From Betaproteobacteria bacterium (GTDB lineage: Bacteria; Pseudomonadota; Gammaproteobacteria; Burkholderiales; SG8-41), in the NCBI GenBank assembly GCA_025363435.1, contig JANYDY010000051.1, positions 31,904-95,903 on the forward strand: a stretch of 64,000 nucleotides of DNA, read 5' to 3'. The translations under genes and the position numbers were made by a program. This document shows, in pieces, positions 27,276-36,045 of the stretch (position 1 is its first letter; each line of letters starts with the position of its first letter). The notes below the pieces were generated by a model. It made no database searches. It was not told where the DNA came from and was given only the letters and a program-made list of their open reading frames with translations.

Positions 27276-28136
27276 ATGACAGCATTACTGATCGACGGCG
27301 CGCTGATTGCGCGCAAACTGCTTGAAGAGCTGCGGCCGCGCGTAGCCGCCTTGACTGCCGGCGGCACGAAACCCGGGCTAGCGGCGATACTCGTCGGCGA
27401 CAATGCAGCCTCCGAAGTCTATGTGCGCAACAAGATTCGCGCCTGTTCCGATCTCGGCCTCAAATCCGACGTACATCGCCTCGCTGCAAATTGCAGCGAA
27501 GACGAATTGATTGCATTGATTGAAAAGCTCAACCGCACCCCCGACATACACGGAATATTGCTGCAGCTGCCGTTGCCGACGCATCTCGATGCGGAGCGTA
27601 CCACACGTCACATCAACGCCGCTAAGGATGTCGACGGCTTTAGCTGGGAAAATCTGGGCGCGCTGGTGGCAGGGCATCCACAGCTTGCGCCGTGCACCGC
27701 GCTGGGCGTGATGGCGATGATCGATCACGAAGGACTCAAGGTCGAAGGCGCCGATGCGGTGGTGGTCGGACGCAGCGTTGCGGTCGGCAAACCTACCGCG
27801 TTGATGCTGATTGCGCGCGGCGCCACCGTTACAGTCTGCACGTCAAAAACACGCGATCTCGCGCGCCATACACGTAATGCCGATATTGTTGTGGTCGCCG
27901 TCGGCAAACCCGGCACGGTGAATGGCGGCATGCTCAAACCCGGTGCCGCGGTCTTCGATGTCGGCATCAACCGGCTGGCCGATGGAAAAATTACCGGTGA
28001 CGTCGATTTCGCGTCGGCCAGCGCCGTGGCCTCGCGCATCACGCCGGTGCCGGGCGGGGTCGGCCGCATGACCGTGGCGACACTCATTGCCAATACGGTG
28101 AGTGCAGCCGAAAACTTCGTTAAAGCGAAAGTCTGA
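27276..28136 (+). CDS. folD: Methylene-THF dehydrogenase / methenyl-THF cyclohydrolase
   Basis: Bifunctional one-carbon enzyme producing formyl-THF. The 286-residue product shows the catalytic Lys in YVRNKIRACSDLGLKS, IHGILLQLPLPTHLD, the dinucleotide-binding VVVGRSVAVGKPTALMLI and the C-terminal PVPGGVGRMTVATLIANT. It starts 8 bases after ftsB. No hairpin terminator is visible directly after it; a small convergent gene lies just downstream. Confidence 0.97.
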   Translation: MTALLIDGALIARKLLEELRPRVAALTAGGTKPGLAAILVGDNAASEVYVRNKIRACSDLGLKSDVHRLAANCSEDELIALIEKLNRTPDIHGILLQLPLPTHLDAERTTRHINAAKDVDGFSWENLGALVAGHPQLAPCTALGVMAMIDHEGLKVEGADAVVVGRSVAVGKPTALMLIARGATVTVCTSKTRDLARHTRNADIVVVAVGKPGTVNGGMLKPGAAVFDVGINRLADGKITGDVDFASASAVASRITPVPGGVGRMTVATLIANTVSAAENFVKAKV

Positions 28137-28143
28137 GCGCCGC

Positions 28144-28281
28144 CTAGCAAACGAACAGGTTGGCGAAGCCGATCAGAAAATCGGCGCCGAAGTAGCCGCG
28201 AAAAGCGGCATAGAGCAACAGTGCGGTCAGCGTCACCGCTACCATCCACTGCAAAGCTTTCGTCAACGGCAACGGGTTCAT
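28144..28281 (-). CDS. Small single-pass membrane protein (45 residues)
   Basis: A short frame from ATG 28281 to TAG 28144-28146 encodes MNPLPLTKALQWMVAVTLTA followed by a hydrophobic helix and the tail GYFGADFLIGFANLFVC. An AGAAG ribosome-binding site lies 7 bases upstream. It has one transmembrane segment (about 12-27), a positively charged N-terminus and a C-terminal Cys. It is convergent with folD, 7 bases away. I recall no named family, although similar small proteins may occur in betaproteobacteria. It fills most of an otherwise empty gap. Confidence 0.6.
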   Translation of the reverse strand: MNPLPLTKALQWMVAVTLTALLLYAAFRGYFGADFLIGFANLFVC

Positions 28282-28463
28282 CCGGCATCTTCTGGATAAT
28301 TCGTCGACAGTGTACAACAACCCCTCGGCAACCCCCGGTTATAGGTTTGGCATCAGACACATAGCTGCGCGCGGATGCACGTTTCCGAGGTTCAGCGCGG
28401 CGCCATCCAACGGCGGCCATTGCCGCCCCGCACTGACGCCAACTTGTATTAGTTAACGATCCC

Positions 28464-28490
28464 CGTCACGCGCTGACATAGCGCGTGACG
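28464..28490. promoter_or_regulatory. Perfect 10-bp inverted repeat, candidate activator site
   Basis: CGTCACGCGC (28464-28473), a 7-base spacer TGACATA, then GCGCGTGACG (28481-28490), a perfect dyad. No T-run follows, so it is a poor terminator. Its centre is about 133 bases upstream of the start predicted from the sigma-54-like element at 28583-28600, the usual distance for an enhancer-binding-protein site. The rest of the gap 28282-28580 shows no gene. Confidence 0.5.
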
Positions 28491-28582
28491 CACTCTTATC
28501 GGGCAAAACCGGCTTCTTCGGCCGCTACACGAATCTACGCTAACTACCAGAATTCGCTGGAATTTCTTGTTTCCGCCAACCC

Positions 28583-28600
28583 CTGGCACGCAAAGTGCCT
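28583..28600 (+). promoter_or_regulatory. Candidate sigma-54 (-24/-12) promoter for the ABC importer
   Basis: CTGGCACGCAAAGTGCC matches the sigma-54 pattern: TGGCACG at the -24 box, GG at 28585-28586 and GC at 28597-28598, separated by exactly 10 bases. The -12 box reads GTGCC instead of TTGCA, a weakness. Transcription would start near 28610, about 44 bases before the binding-protein start codon. Confidence 0.5.
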
Positions 28601-28653
28601 CTATAGCTTGGCATGCAATATCACGATGTTACATGTTAAGACAGGAGATCAAT

Positions 28654-30090
28654 GTGAATAAGACAGGATGGGCGAAAGCGTTTTTCTTATTGGGCGGAAT
28701 GGCGGCGACCGCGCTCATACCGGTTTTTGCGCAAGCCGAAACCATCGAGATCGGCATCGGCACGCAAAACACAACGACCAACACGGTGACCGGCGGCATC
28801 GTCATCAAGGAGCTCAAGCTGCTTGAAAAGCATTTGCCGAGGACCGGCAAATACCAGGGCGTTGAATACAAAATTGACTGGCAGAACTTCACCTCCGGAC
28901 CGCCGGTAACCAACGGCATGATGGCGAATCGTATCCAGATCGGCATGATGGGGGATTACCCTTTGATGGTGAATGGCTCGACCGGTCAGGAGACGAAGAA
29001 CGAAACGCAGCTCATCGCCGTAATCGCCTACAACGCTTTTGGCTCCGGCAACGGCATGGTGGTGCATAAAGACTCGCCGTACTACGCACTTGAAGATCTC
29101 AAAGGCAAGAACGTATCGGTACCGTTCGGATCGGCTGCCCACGGCATGCTGCTCAACGCGATGAAAACCCGCGGCTGGCCTGAGAACTACTGGAATCTGG
29201 CCAACCAGAGTCCGGAGGTCGGCACCACGAATCTGCAGGAAAAACGGCTCGATGGGCACGCTGACTTTGTGCCTTTTGCCGATTTGCTGCCTTATCGCGG
29301 TTTCGCACGCAAAATCTTTGACGGCGCCGAGACCAAGATTGCGACTTTTCACGGTGTCGTCGTGCGCAAGGATTTTGCCGAAAAATATCCCGAGATCGCA
29401 GTCGCGTACATCAAGGCCTTGATGGAAGCAAACGACTGGTTCCGCAAGAATCCGAAGCAGGCCGCGGAAAAAATCGAAGAGTGGACCAAGATCGAGAAGG
29501 AAGTCGTCTATATATTTCTTGGACCAGGTGGAATTCATACGCTGGATCCGACCATCAAGCCGAAATGGCTGGAAACCATCGCCATTGGCGCGGGCGTATT
29601 GCGCGGCCTGGGGCGTTTGAAGGAATTCAATATTCCAGCCTGGGTCAACGACAAATACGTGCGCCAGGCCTTCAAGGAACGCGGGCTGGATTACGAGCGT
29701 CAACTCGCTTCGCTGTCGAACTATGAAGTCACCGGCAAGGATCCGGTTTGCAATGCTGCAATCACCAAACCGCGTGACGGCGGCGAGATCTGGATCGAAG
29801 GCGGCGACATCGTGCCGTTCAGCAGCCAGGGTTGCACCCTGCTGGGTGTGCGTAAATTTACCGGCGAAGGCAAGAAGTTGCGCGCGGTCTATCTCTATGA
29901 TCGCGGGCTCGGTATCAAGTTGCTTGCCGACAAGGCCTACTATTCCTTCAGCGACAAGGCCGGCAAGAGCGCCGAGGCAATTCCCTTTCTGCTGAAGAAA
30001 GACGCACAAGCCCAGGCAACCAAAAGCGGCGGCAGCGTGCTCACCTATGCCGAAGTGCTGGGTTCGTCGAACACAACCGCCGGCCGTTGA
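28654..30090 (+). CDS. ABC transporter substrate-binding protein (NrtA/SsuA/TauA class) with C-terminal NosL-like domain
   Basis: Periplasmic binding component of an importer. GTG 28654 follows AGGAG by six bases, giving 478 residues; upstream in-frame starts lack such a site. A signal peptide ends at AQA (residue 28). The binding fold spans about 29-350 (IEIGIGTQNTTTNTVTGGIV, GMMGDYPLMVNGS, LKGKNVSVPFGSAAHG). Residues from about 356 are extra for this class: KDPVCNAAI, AVYLYDRG, YYSFSD, AIPFLLKKDAQAQATKSGG and VLTYAEVL, resembling the NosL copper-chaperone fold by pattern, though the usual CGM copper motif reads CNA. The substrate is unknown; neighbours suggest an organosulfur compound. Confidence 0.85.
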   Translation: MNKTGWAKAFFLLGGMAATALIPVFAQAETIEIGIGTQNTTTNTVTGGIVIKELKLLEKHLPRTGKYQGVEYKIDWQNFTSGPPVTNGMMANRIQIGMMGDYPLMVNGSTGQETKNETQLIAVIAYNAFGSGNGMVVHKDSPYYALEDLKGKNVSVPFGSAAHGMLLNAMKTRGWPENYWNLANQSPEVGTTNLQEKRLDGHADFVPFADLLPYRGFARKIFDGAETKIATFHGVVVRKDFAEKYPEIAVAYIKALMEANDWFRKNPKQAAEKIEEWTKIEKEVVYIFLGPGGIHTLDPTIKPKWLETIAIGAGVLRGLGRLKEFNIPAWVNDKYVRQAFKERGLDYERQLASLSNYEVTGKDPVCNAAITKPRDGGEIWIEGGDIVPFSSQGCTLLGVRKFTGEGKKLRAVYLYDRGLGIKLLADKAYYSFSDKAGKSAEAIPFLLKKDAQAQATKSGGSVLTYAEVLGSSNTTAGR

Positions 30091-30098
30091 GCAAGAAC

Positions 30099-30998
30099 AT
30101 GGGCGAAGCAATTTCCCTATCGCAGAAGCCGTCCGCGCCCGGTGCGGCGGGTGCTGCGCCGCTGCCGAAAAAATCACCTGAGCCGACGCCGGCTCAATTG
30201 ATGGCGGCGTGGCTATCGCGCAATTATCTGAGCATATTGCTCTGGTGCGCGTCGCTGGGTTTGTTGTTTGCGATCTGGTATTTCGGCACCAAGTACCGCT
30301 TCGTTTTTTTCATCCGCTTTACCAATATTCCTACCCCGGCAGAGGTATTCGACAAGATATTCGAGGTCAACAAGTCGGGCAAATATCTGCTGAATATCGG
30401 CATCAGTGTGCGTCGCATATTGGCCGGATTCGGCATTGCAATAATGGTTGCAGTGCCGATGGGGTTGTTGATCGGCCGTTATCGTGCCGCACGCGATCTG
30501 CTGTTGCCCGCGTGTGAGGTGCTGCGTCCGATACCCGCCATTGCGTGGGTGCCGCTGTCCATCATGCTGTGGCCGAGCAACGAAATCAGCATCGTGTTTA
30601 TTACCTTCCTCGGCGCATTCTTTCCAATCCTGCTGAACACGGTGCACGGTGTAACGGCGATCGATCCGGTATTGCTGCGCGCCGGCAGATGCCTCGGGGC
30701 TCACGAAGGGCGGATGTTCTGGCATGTAATTTTGCCCGGTGCCTTGCCGCATATTTTTACCGGGTTCGCGGTCGGCATGGGCGTGGCCTGGGTGTCGCTG
30801 ATCGCCGCGGAAATGATTTCAGGGCAATTCGGCGTCGGCTACTTTACGTGGGAAGCGTATTCCCTGATCAGTTACTCCGAGATCGCACTCGGCATGCTGA
30901 CGATAGGTGTGCTGGGCCTGGTATGCAGCGGCTCGATACGTTTTGTCGGCAAACTTGCGATGCCATGGGTGAGCTATTCCAGCGGGAGCAATAAATGA
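30099..30998 (+). CDS. ABC transporter permease (SsuC/TauC/NrtB class)
   Basis: Inner-membrane channel of the importer. About six transmembrane segments follow a proline/alanine-rich cytoplasmic N-terminus (about 1-45). The permease loop signature is EVLRPIPAIAWVPLSIML earlier and the EAA-like segment GRCLGAHEGRMFWHVILPGALPHIFTG. I start at ATG 30099 (299 residues); a TTG at 30087 overlapping the preceding stop would add four residues. It overlaps the ATPase gene by ATGA, so the three genes form one operon. Confidence 0.93.
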   Translation: MGEAISLSQKPSAPGAAGAAPLPKKSPEPTPAQLMAAWLSRNYLSILLWCASLGLLFAIWYFGTKYRFVFFIRFTNIPTPAEVFDKIFEVNKSGKYLLNIGISVRRILAGFGIAIMVAVPMGLLIGRYRAARDLLLPACEVLRPIPAIAWVPLSIMLWPSNEISIVFITFLGAFFPILLNTVHGVTAIDPVLLRAGRCLGAHEGRMFWHVILPGALPHIFTGFAVGMGVAWVSLIAAEMISGQFGVGYFTWEAYSLISYSEIALGMLTIGVLGLVCSGSIRFVGKLAMPWVSYSSGSNK

Positions 30999-31855
30999 GC
31001 AGCCAGCCCAAAGGCGCCATCGACATTCATAACCTGCGCGTCGTCTTCGGCAGCAAAGGTTCAGAAGTCGAAGCAGTCAGCAATGTATCGGTCAACGTCA
31101 AGCCCGGCGAGTTTGTATCGCTGATCGGGCCCTCCGGTTGCGGCAAATCGACACTGCTCAATATCGTTGCCGGGTTTGTCAACGCAACCAGCGGCACCGT
31201 CGAAGTGGACGGTGTGCCGGTGCGCGGGCCGAGCGCGAACCGCGGCGTCGTCTTCCAGCAGTATTCGCTGTTTCCGTGGCTTAGCGTGCGCCAGAACGTC
31301 GAGTTCGGTTTGCGCATGCAGGGTATGGCCAGCGGGCAGCGCCAGACCAAGGCGCGTACCTTGCTGGGACTCGCCGGCTTGCTCGCGTTTGAGAACCACT
31401 TTCCGGATCAGCTGTCCGGCGGTATGAAACAACGCGTCGGCATCGTGCGCGCTCTGGCCACCAGCCCGCAGGTGTTATTGATGGACGAACCCTTCGGTGC
31501 GCTTGATTCACAGACGCGCGTAGTGATGCAGCAGATTTTGACCAATATGTGGCAGCAATTCCGCATCTCGGTGCTGTTTATCACCCACGACATTGAAGAA
31601 TCAATATTTCTCTCCGATCGCATCTTCGTCATGACCGCGCGGCCGGGCCGCATCAAGGCGGAGATTGCAGTGCCGCTGCCGCGCCCGCGTACGCCGGAAA
31701 TGACGGCATCGACCGAATTCATCAGCTTGGTGCAGCGGCTGAAAGTGCTGATACGCGAAGAATCGCTGGCAGCCATGGGCTCCGAGTTGAAGGATGGCGG
31801 TTTAACGGGTTTCAGCATGGAAGTCGGTCCGCAGGGGATTGGAGAGATGTTGTGA
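30995..31855 (+). CDS. ABC transporter ATP-binding protein (SsuB/TauB/NrtD class)
   Basis: Energising subunit of the importer. The 286-residue product has Walker A (GPSGCGKST), the Q-loop (VFQQYSLFPWLSV), the signature LSGGMKQRVGIVRALA, Walker B (VLLMDEPFGALD) and the H-loop (LFITHDIEES), all intact. The C-terminal tail of about 40 residues is longer than in many homologues. The ATG overlaps the permease stop. The usual SsuA-C-B order with one permease and one ATPase fits a complete three-gene transporter. Confidence 0.96.
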   Translation: MSSQPKGAIDIHNLRVVFGSKGSEVEAVSNVSVNVKPGEFVSLIGPSGCGKSTLLNIVAGFVNATSGTVEVDGVPVRGPSANRGVVFQQYSLFPWLSVRQNVEFGLRMQGMASGQRQTKARTLLGLAGLLAFENHFPDQLSGGMKQRVGIVRALATSPQVLLMDEPFGALDSQTRVVMQQILTNMWQQFRISVLFITHDIEESIFLSDRIFVMTARPGRIKAEIAVPLPRPRTPEMTASTEFISLVQRLKVLIREESLAAMGSELKDGGLTGFSMEVGPQGIGEML

Positions 31856-31937
31856 TGCTTTCGGCCATTGCCGCAATCACCATGATTGCCGTGTCATTTG
31901 ATGCGGCAAAACCTGTCATGACCGGAAGCAACAGGTG

Positions 31938-32690
31938 ATGGCGGTGATGGTACGCGAGACTCCCGCGCCGCGCGCCCAGGGCCCCGCTTATCGGCGCATT
32001 CGCGACGAAATACGCGAACTCATACAGTGCGGCACCTATAAGCCGTATGACCGGCTGCCGAGCGAAATGGATCTGGTGCGCCGCTTCGGTGTCAGCCGCG
32101 TGACGGTACGCCTCGCGCTCGAAGCCTTGCGCAAGGACGGCGTCGTGCAAAGCCTGCAGGGGAAGGGCAGCTTCGTCTGCATGCCCATGGTCGTGCAGGC
32201 AGGTGCCGCGCTGCTCGGTTTTCACGAATCGATGGCGGGCAGCGGTTACGCAACGGGCTCGACAGTGCTTTCAGTAAAGGAACGCAAGGCGTCGCCGGAG
32301 ATCGCCGTTGCGCTGCAACTCAAACGCGGCACCGTGGTACTTGAGGTGCAACGACTGCGCTGCGCGAATGACGAACCGATGTCGCTGGACATAAGCTATT
32401 TCCCGCTCGACCTCAGCGCCAAACTGATCAGCGAGGATCTTGCCGGCGATATTTTCCCCTTGCTCGAAAAATGCTGCGGCCTTTCGCTCGGCCGCGCCGA
32501 CGTGAATATCGAAGCGGTGGCCTGCGATGCCGCAACCGCAGCGGTTCTGCAACTCAAGCCCGGCGAACCGCTGCTGCACCTGCGCCGCCTCACCTGGAGT
32601 GTTGCCGGGCGGCCGGTTGACTATGAGCATCTATATTGCCGCAAGGATGCCTGGCAATACCGTGTGCAGCTTAACCGGCGGAGAACGTAA
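31938..32690 (+). CDS. GntR/HutC-family regulator with UTRA domain, copy 1
   Basis: Ligand-responsive DNA-binding repressor type. The winged-helix domain (about 15-80) shows YRRIRDEIRELIQCGTY, LPSEMDLVRRFGVSRVTVR and QGKGSFV. A UTRA ligand domain (about 95-250) includes VLEVQRLRCANDEPMSLDIS and GRPVDYEHLYCR. Start ATG 31938 is preceded in frame by a GTG. It lies about 80 bases after the ATPase gene. The TAA stop overlaps the ATG of the next, paralogous regulator. The effector is unknown; it may control the flanking transporter or sulfatase. Confidence 0.93.
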   Translation: MAVMVRETPAPRAQGPAYRRIRDEIRELIQCGTYKPYDRLPSEMDLVRRFGVSRVTVRLALEALRKDGVVQSLQGKGSFVCMPMVVQAGAALLGFHESMAGSGYATGSTVLSVKERKASPEIAVALQLKRGTVVLEVQRLRCANDEPMSLDISYFPLDLSAKLISEDLAGDIFPLLEKCCGLSLGRADVNIEAVACDAATAAVLQLKPGEPLLHLRRLTWSVAGRPVDYEHLYCRKDAWQYRVQLNRRRT

Positions 32691-33475
32691 TGGGCGCAAG
32701 CATGCCGAACCCTGCAGTACTGTCGCCGCTGCCGCTGCACCGGCAAATCCGCGAGGCGCTGCGCACCAGCATCCGCGACGGCACCTACCATGAACACGCC
32801 CAGCTCCCTTCCGAAAGCGAGCTGATGGCGAAGTACAAGGTTTCGCGCATCACGGTTCGTCACGCACTCGCCGAACTGCAGCGTGACGGCCTGATATTCA
32901 AAGTCACCGGCAAGGGCACCTACGTCTCCAAATCCAAACCTAAAGCGATGCAGGATCTGTCCCAGCTGCAGGGGTTCGGCGAAGCGATGCATTCTCTGGG
33001 CCGCGAAACATCTTCGCAGGTGCTGGGCTACGAACGCCTCCGTGCCGACGCGCGGATTGCAGGTCAGCTCGCGCTCAAAGCGGGCGACGCCGTGATTGAG
33101 CTCAAGCGGCTGCGCTATCTCGACCGTATGCCGATCTCGCTGGACATCAGTTATTTTCCTGCGTCCATCGGCGAGCAGGTGCTGGCCGCCGATCTTGCCG
33201 GTCGCGACGTCTTCTCCATACTCGAAAATGAAATCGGTATCGCGCTGGGCACCGCCGACGTCAGCATTGAGGCCGTGCTGGCCGATGGCGACATCGCCTC
33301 GCACCTCGGCATCAACGCAGGCGCGCCTCTGCTGCGCATTGAACGCCTGACGACATCAGCCGACGGGCGTCCGATCGATTTCGAATATCTGTATTGCCGC
33401 GGTGACACCATGCGCTACAGGCTGCGCCTGTCGCGCGCGCCTGCCACGGGCGCCCCCCCGGAAGAAGCTTCATGA
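32690..33475 (+). CDS. GntR/HutC-family regulator with UTRA domain, copy 2
   Basis: Second tandem regulator of the same family, 261 residues. The DNA-binding part has PLHRQIREALRTSIRDGTY, LPSESELMAKYKVSRITVRH and VTGKGTYVSK; the UTRA part has LKRLRYLDRMPISLDISYFP and GRPIDFEYLYCRGD. The ligand domain is clearly related to that of copy 1 (shared SLDISYFP and DV-IEAV patterns), indicating an old duplication, while the helix-turn-helix regions differ. The stop of copy 1 and this ATG share one base (TAATG). The sulfatase gene follows after 119 bases. Confidence 0.93.
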   Translation: MGASMPNPAVLSPLPLHRQIREALRTSIRDGTYHEHAQLPSESELMAKYKVSRITVRHALAELQRDGLIFKVTGKGTYVSKSKPKAMQDLSQLQGFGEAMHSLGRETSSQVLGYERLRADARIAGQLALKAGDAVIELKRLRYLDRMPISLDISYFPASIGEQVLAADLAGRDVFSILENEIGIALGTADVSIEAVLADGDIASHLGINAGAPLLRIERLTTSADGRPIDFEYLYCRGDTMRYRLRLSRAPATGAPPEEAS

Positions 33476-33594
33476 ATCATCAGATCCACTCGGCGACGTC
33501 ATTTGCAAACGGCGCGCGGCGGCGCTGCCGCTACCCGGCGCAACGACGTTTATTCGCATTCTCAATTTCTCACTTTTCAATCCGGAGGTAATAA

Positions 33595-34959
33595 ATGGCA
33601 TCCAAAAAACCAAACATCGTCTTCTTCCATGTCGATAACCTGGGCATGGGCGAACTGGGCTGTTACGGCGGCGGCATTCTGCGCGGCGCCGACACCAAAC
33701 GGATGGATACATTCGCGAAACAGGGCGCGAAGCTGACACACTATGTAGTCGAACCGCAATGCACGCCGACGCGTTCCGCGCTGATGACCGGACGCTTCCC
33801 GATCCGTTCCGGCAACCACACGATTGCGTTGGGCGGCAATGCGGGCGGTCTGGTCAAGTGGGAGAAAACGATCGCCGCCATTCTGGCCGACTCCGGCTAT
33901 GTATCGTCCTGCCTCGGCAAGTGGCATATCGGTGCGGAAGACGGCCGCTGGCCGACCGATCACGGTTTTGACGAGTGGTACGGCCCGTTGCGCACCTACG
34001 ACGAATGCATGTGGCTGGATGATCCGCACTACGTGCCGGAGCGCGACGGTTTTTCGTATATGCACGAGGGCAAGAAGGGCAAGGGTGTGAAGCCTATCCT
34101 CTCGCAACAGCTCACCATGGAAATGAAAAAAACCTGCGATCTGGAATATCAGAAACGCGGTATTGATTTCATGGAACGCAGTGTCGCTGCGGACAAACCG
34201 TTCTTTCTTTACTTCAATCACTCGCTGATGCACTTCCCGATGATTCCGCGTGACGAGTTCGCGGGTAAAAGCACCAACGGCGATTGGGGCGACTGCCTGC
34301 TGATGCTCGATCATGACTTCGGCGTGCTGCTCGACAAACTCGACAAGCTCGGCATCGCCGACAACACCATCGTCGTCATGTGCGGCGACAACGGCGCCGA
34401 GGATCACCTCGCCGGGCGCGGCACCGGCGGTTTCTTCGACGGTTCGTATTTCAGTTCAGCGGAAGGCGGCATCCGTACGCCGCTGCTGATTCGCTGGCCG
34501 GGCAAAATTCAACCGGGCATCGAAAGCAACGAGATGGTGCACGTCACCGATATGTTTACAACCCTGCTGGGTTTTGCCGGTTGCGAACCGCCCAAAGACC
34601 GCTTGATCGACGGCGTTGACCAGGGTCCGTTCCTGCTCGGCAAGCAACCGACATCCAATCGTGAATCCTGCATGGTCTGGCTCAAGGACGAACTGCACGC
34701 CGTCAAATGGAAGGACTTCAAGATCAACTTCAAGCGCCAGCAGCATTTTCATGACCCTGAACTGCCGCTTGGCTTTGCCCGGATCACACATCTGCAGGAG
34801 GACCCGAAGGAAAGGGAACCCGTCAATCAGCGCTATGTACGCTGGTGGGTGATGCAGCACGCGCAACGCATCGTGCGGGCGTTTGAGGACAGCACCAAAA
34901 AGGAACAACTGATTCCGCCTGGATCACCGGTTGACTTCGTACCGAAAACGTTCGGGTAG
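33595..34959 (+). CDS. Formylglycine-dependent sulfatase (arylsulfatase family)
   Basis: Hydrolyses sulfate esters (some family members also act on phosphonates or phosphodiesters). The 454-residue product has the metal-binding start PNIVFFHVDNLGMGELGCYG and the core motif CTPTRSALMTGR, with Cys56 as the formylglycine precursor (CxPxR type). LGKWHIG and the metal site VMCGDNGAED follow. A strong GGAGG lies eight bases before ATG 33595. No signal peptide is present, so the enzyme should act in the cytoplasm. The formylglycine-generating enzyme is encoded right after it. Natural substrate unknown. Confidence 0.95.
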   Translation: MASKKPNIVFFHVDNLGMGELGCYGGGILRGADTKRMDTFAKQGAKLTHYVVEPQCTPTRSALMTGRFPIRSGNHTIALGGNAGGLVKWEKTIAAILADSGYVSSCLGKWHIGAEDGRWPTDHGFDEWYGPLRTYDECMWLDDPHYVPERDGFSYMHEGKKGKGVKPILSQQLTMEMKKTCDLEYQKRGIDFMERSVAADKPFFLYFNHSLMHFPMIPRDEFAGKSTNGDWGDCLLMLDHDFGVLLDKLDKLGIADNTIVVMCGDNGAEDHLAGRGTGGFFDGSYFSSAEGGIRTPLLIRWPGKIQPGIESNEMVHVTDMFTTLLGFAGCEPPKDRLIDGVDQGPFLLGKQPTSNRESCMVWLKDELHAVKWKDFKINFKRQQHFHDPELPLGFARITHLQEDPKEREPVNQRYVRWWVMQHAQRIVRAFEDSTKKEQLIPPGSPVDFVPKTFG

Positions 34960-34969
34960 TGCAGGCTTC

Positions 34970-35974
34970 ATGCCGGCAGAAACCGTAGAGAAACACGCCA
35001 CGCCATGCTGTGGAGGGCAGCGTGTTTCTCCCCGGCATGGCGGGGCGGGAGCGGGCAGTGCATTTGATATGGCCGGCCGGGTCGGCATGATCTGGGTACC
35101 CGGCGGCAGTTTTCTCATGGGATCGACCTCGGTCTATCGTGAAGAGCGACCAGTACGCACGGAGTCTGTCAGTGGATTCTGGATGGATACGCAGCCGGTG
35201 ACCAATAAGCAGTTCGGCGAATTCATCAGTGCAACCGCTTATGCGACCTTTTCCGAGCGGCAACCCGATGCGGCCAAATACCCGGACGCAGACCCGGCGC
35301 TATTGGTACCCGGCTCATTGGTGTTCAGGAAACCGCCAGGTCCGGTCAATCTGCGCGACTACCGCAACTGGTGGGAGTACGTGCCGGGCGCTTCCTGGCT
35401 GCATCCCGAAGGGCCGGACAGTATTATCGACAGTCGCGATAACTACCCGGTGGTTCACGTTGCCTACGAAGATGCCTGCGCTTATGCAGCATGGGCGGGC
35501 AAGGAGTTGCCGAGCGAAGCTGAATGGGAATTCGCCGCCCGCGGCGGTCTCGACGGCGCGACCTACGCCTGGGGCGAGGAGTTTGCACCAAACGGCCGCG
35601 CCATGGCGAACACCTGGCAAGGCCGTTTTCCATGGGAGAACCTCAACGAAGATGGCTACGAGGGTACTTCGCCGGTCGATGCCTTTCCCGCCAACGGCTA
35701 TGGTTTCTACGACATGATCGGCAATGTATGGGAGTGGACGGCGAGTTCTTTCGCGCCGCCGCGCACTGATACGGTCAAAAAATCCTGCTGCGTGCCAAGC
35801 GAAGCCGGTGCTGATGCGACGCGCCGGGTCGTCAAGGGCGGTTCGCATCTCTGTGCGCCCAACTACTGCCAGCGCTACCGGCCGGCAGCACGTTTGGGAG
35901 AGCCGGTTGACACCTCGACCGGCCACATCGGTTTTCGCTGCGTCGTGCGCAAGTCCGCAACGATGCCGCTTTAA
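34970..35974 (+). CDS. Formylglycine-generating enzyme (sulfatase-modifying factor)
   Basis: Copper/oxygen-dependent maturase that oxidises the sulfatase active-site Cys to formylglycine. From ATG 34970 it has 334 residues: an N-terminal CC pair, then MIWVPGGSFLMGS, QPVTNKQFGEFI, LPSEAEWEFAARGG, GNVWEWTAS and the C-terminal GGSHLCAPNYCQRYRPAAR. Cys295 and Cys300 match the two catalytic cysteines of SUMF1, and the closing GHIGFRCV is also conserved. Placed ten bases after the sulfatase, so the target is almost certainly that protein. Confidence 0.95.
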   Translation: MPAETVEKHATPCCGGQRVSPRHGGAGAGSAFDMAGRVGMIWVPGGSFLMGSTSVYREERPVRTESVSGFWMDTQPVTNKQFGEFISATAYATFSERQPDAAKYPDADPALLVPGSLVFRKPPGPVNLRDYRNWWEYVPGASWLHPEGPDSIIDSRDNYPVVHVAYEDACAYAAWAGKELPSEAEWEFAARGGLDGATYAWGEEFAPNGRAMANTWQGRFPWENLNEDGYEGTSPVDAFPANGYGFYDMIGNVWEWTASSFAPPRTDTVKKSCCVPSEAGADATRRVVKGGSHLCAPNYCQRYRPAARLGEPVDTSTGHIGFRCVVRKSATMPL

Positions 35975-36045
35975 CGCGTGCAACAATCGCGCAGAAATCC
36001 AGCATAACAAAACGCCGCGGCAAGTCAGCCGCAGCAAAATCAAAC

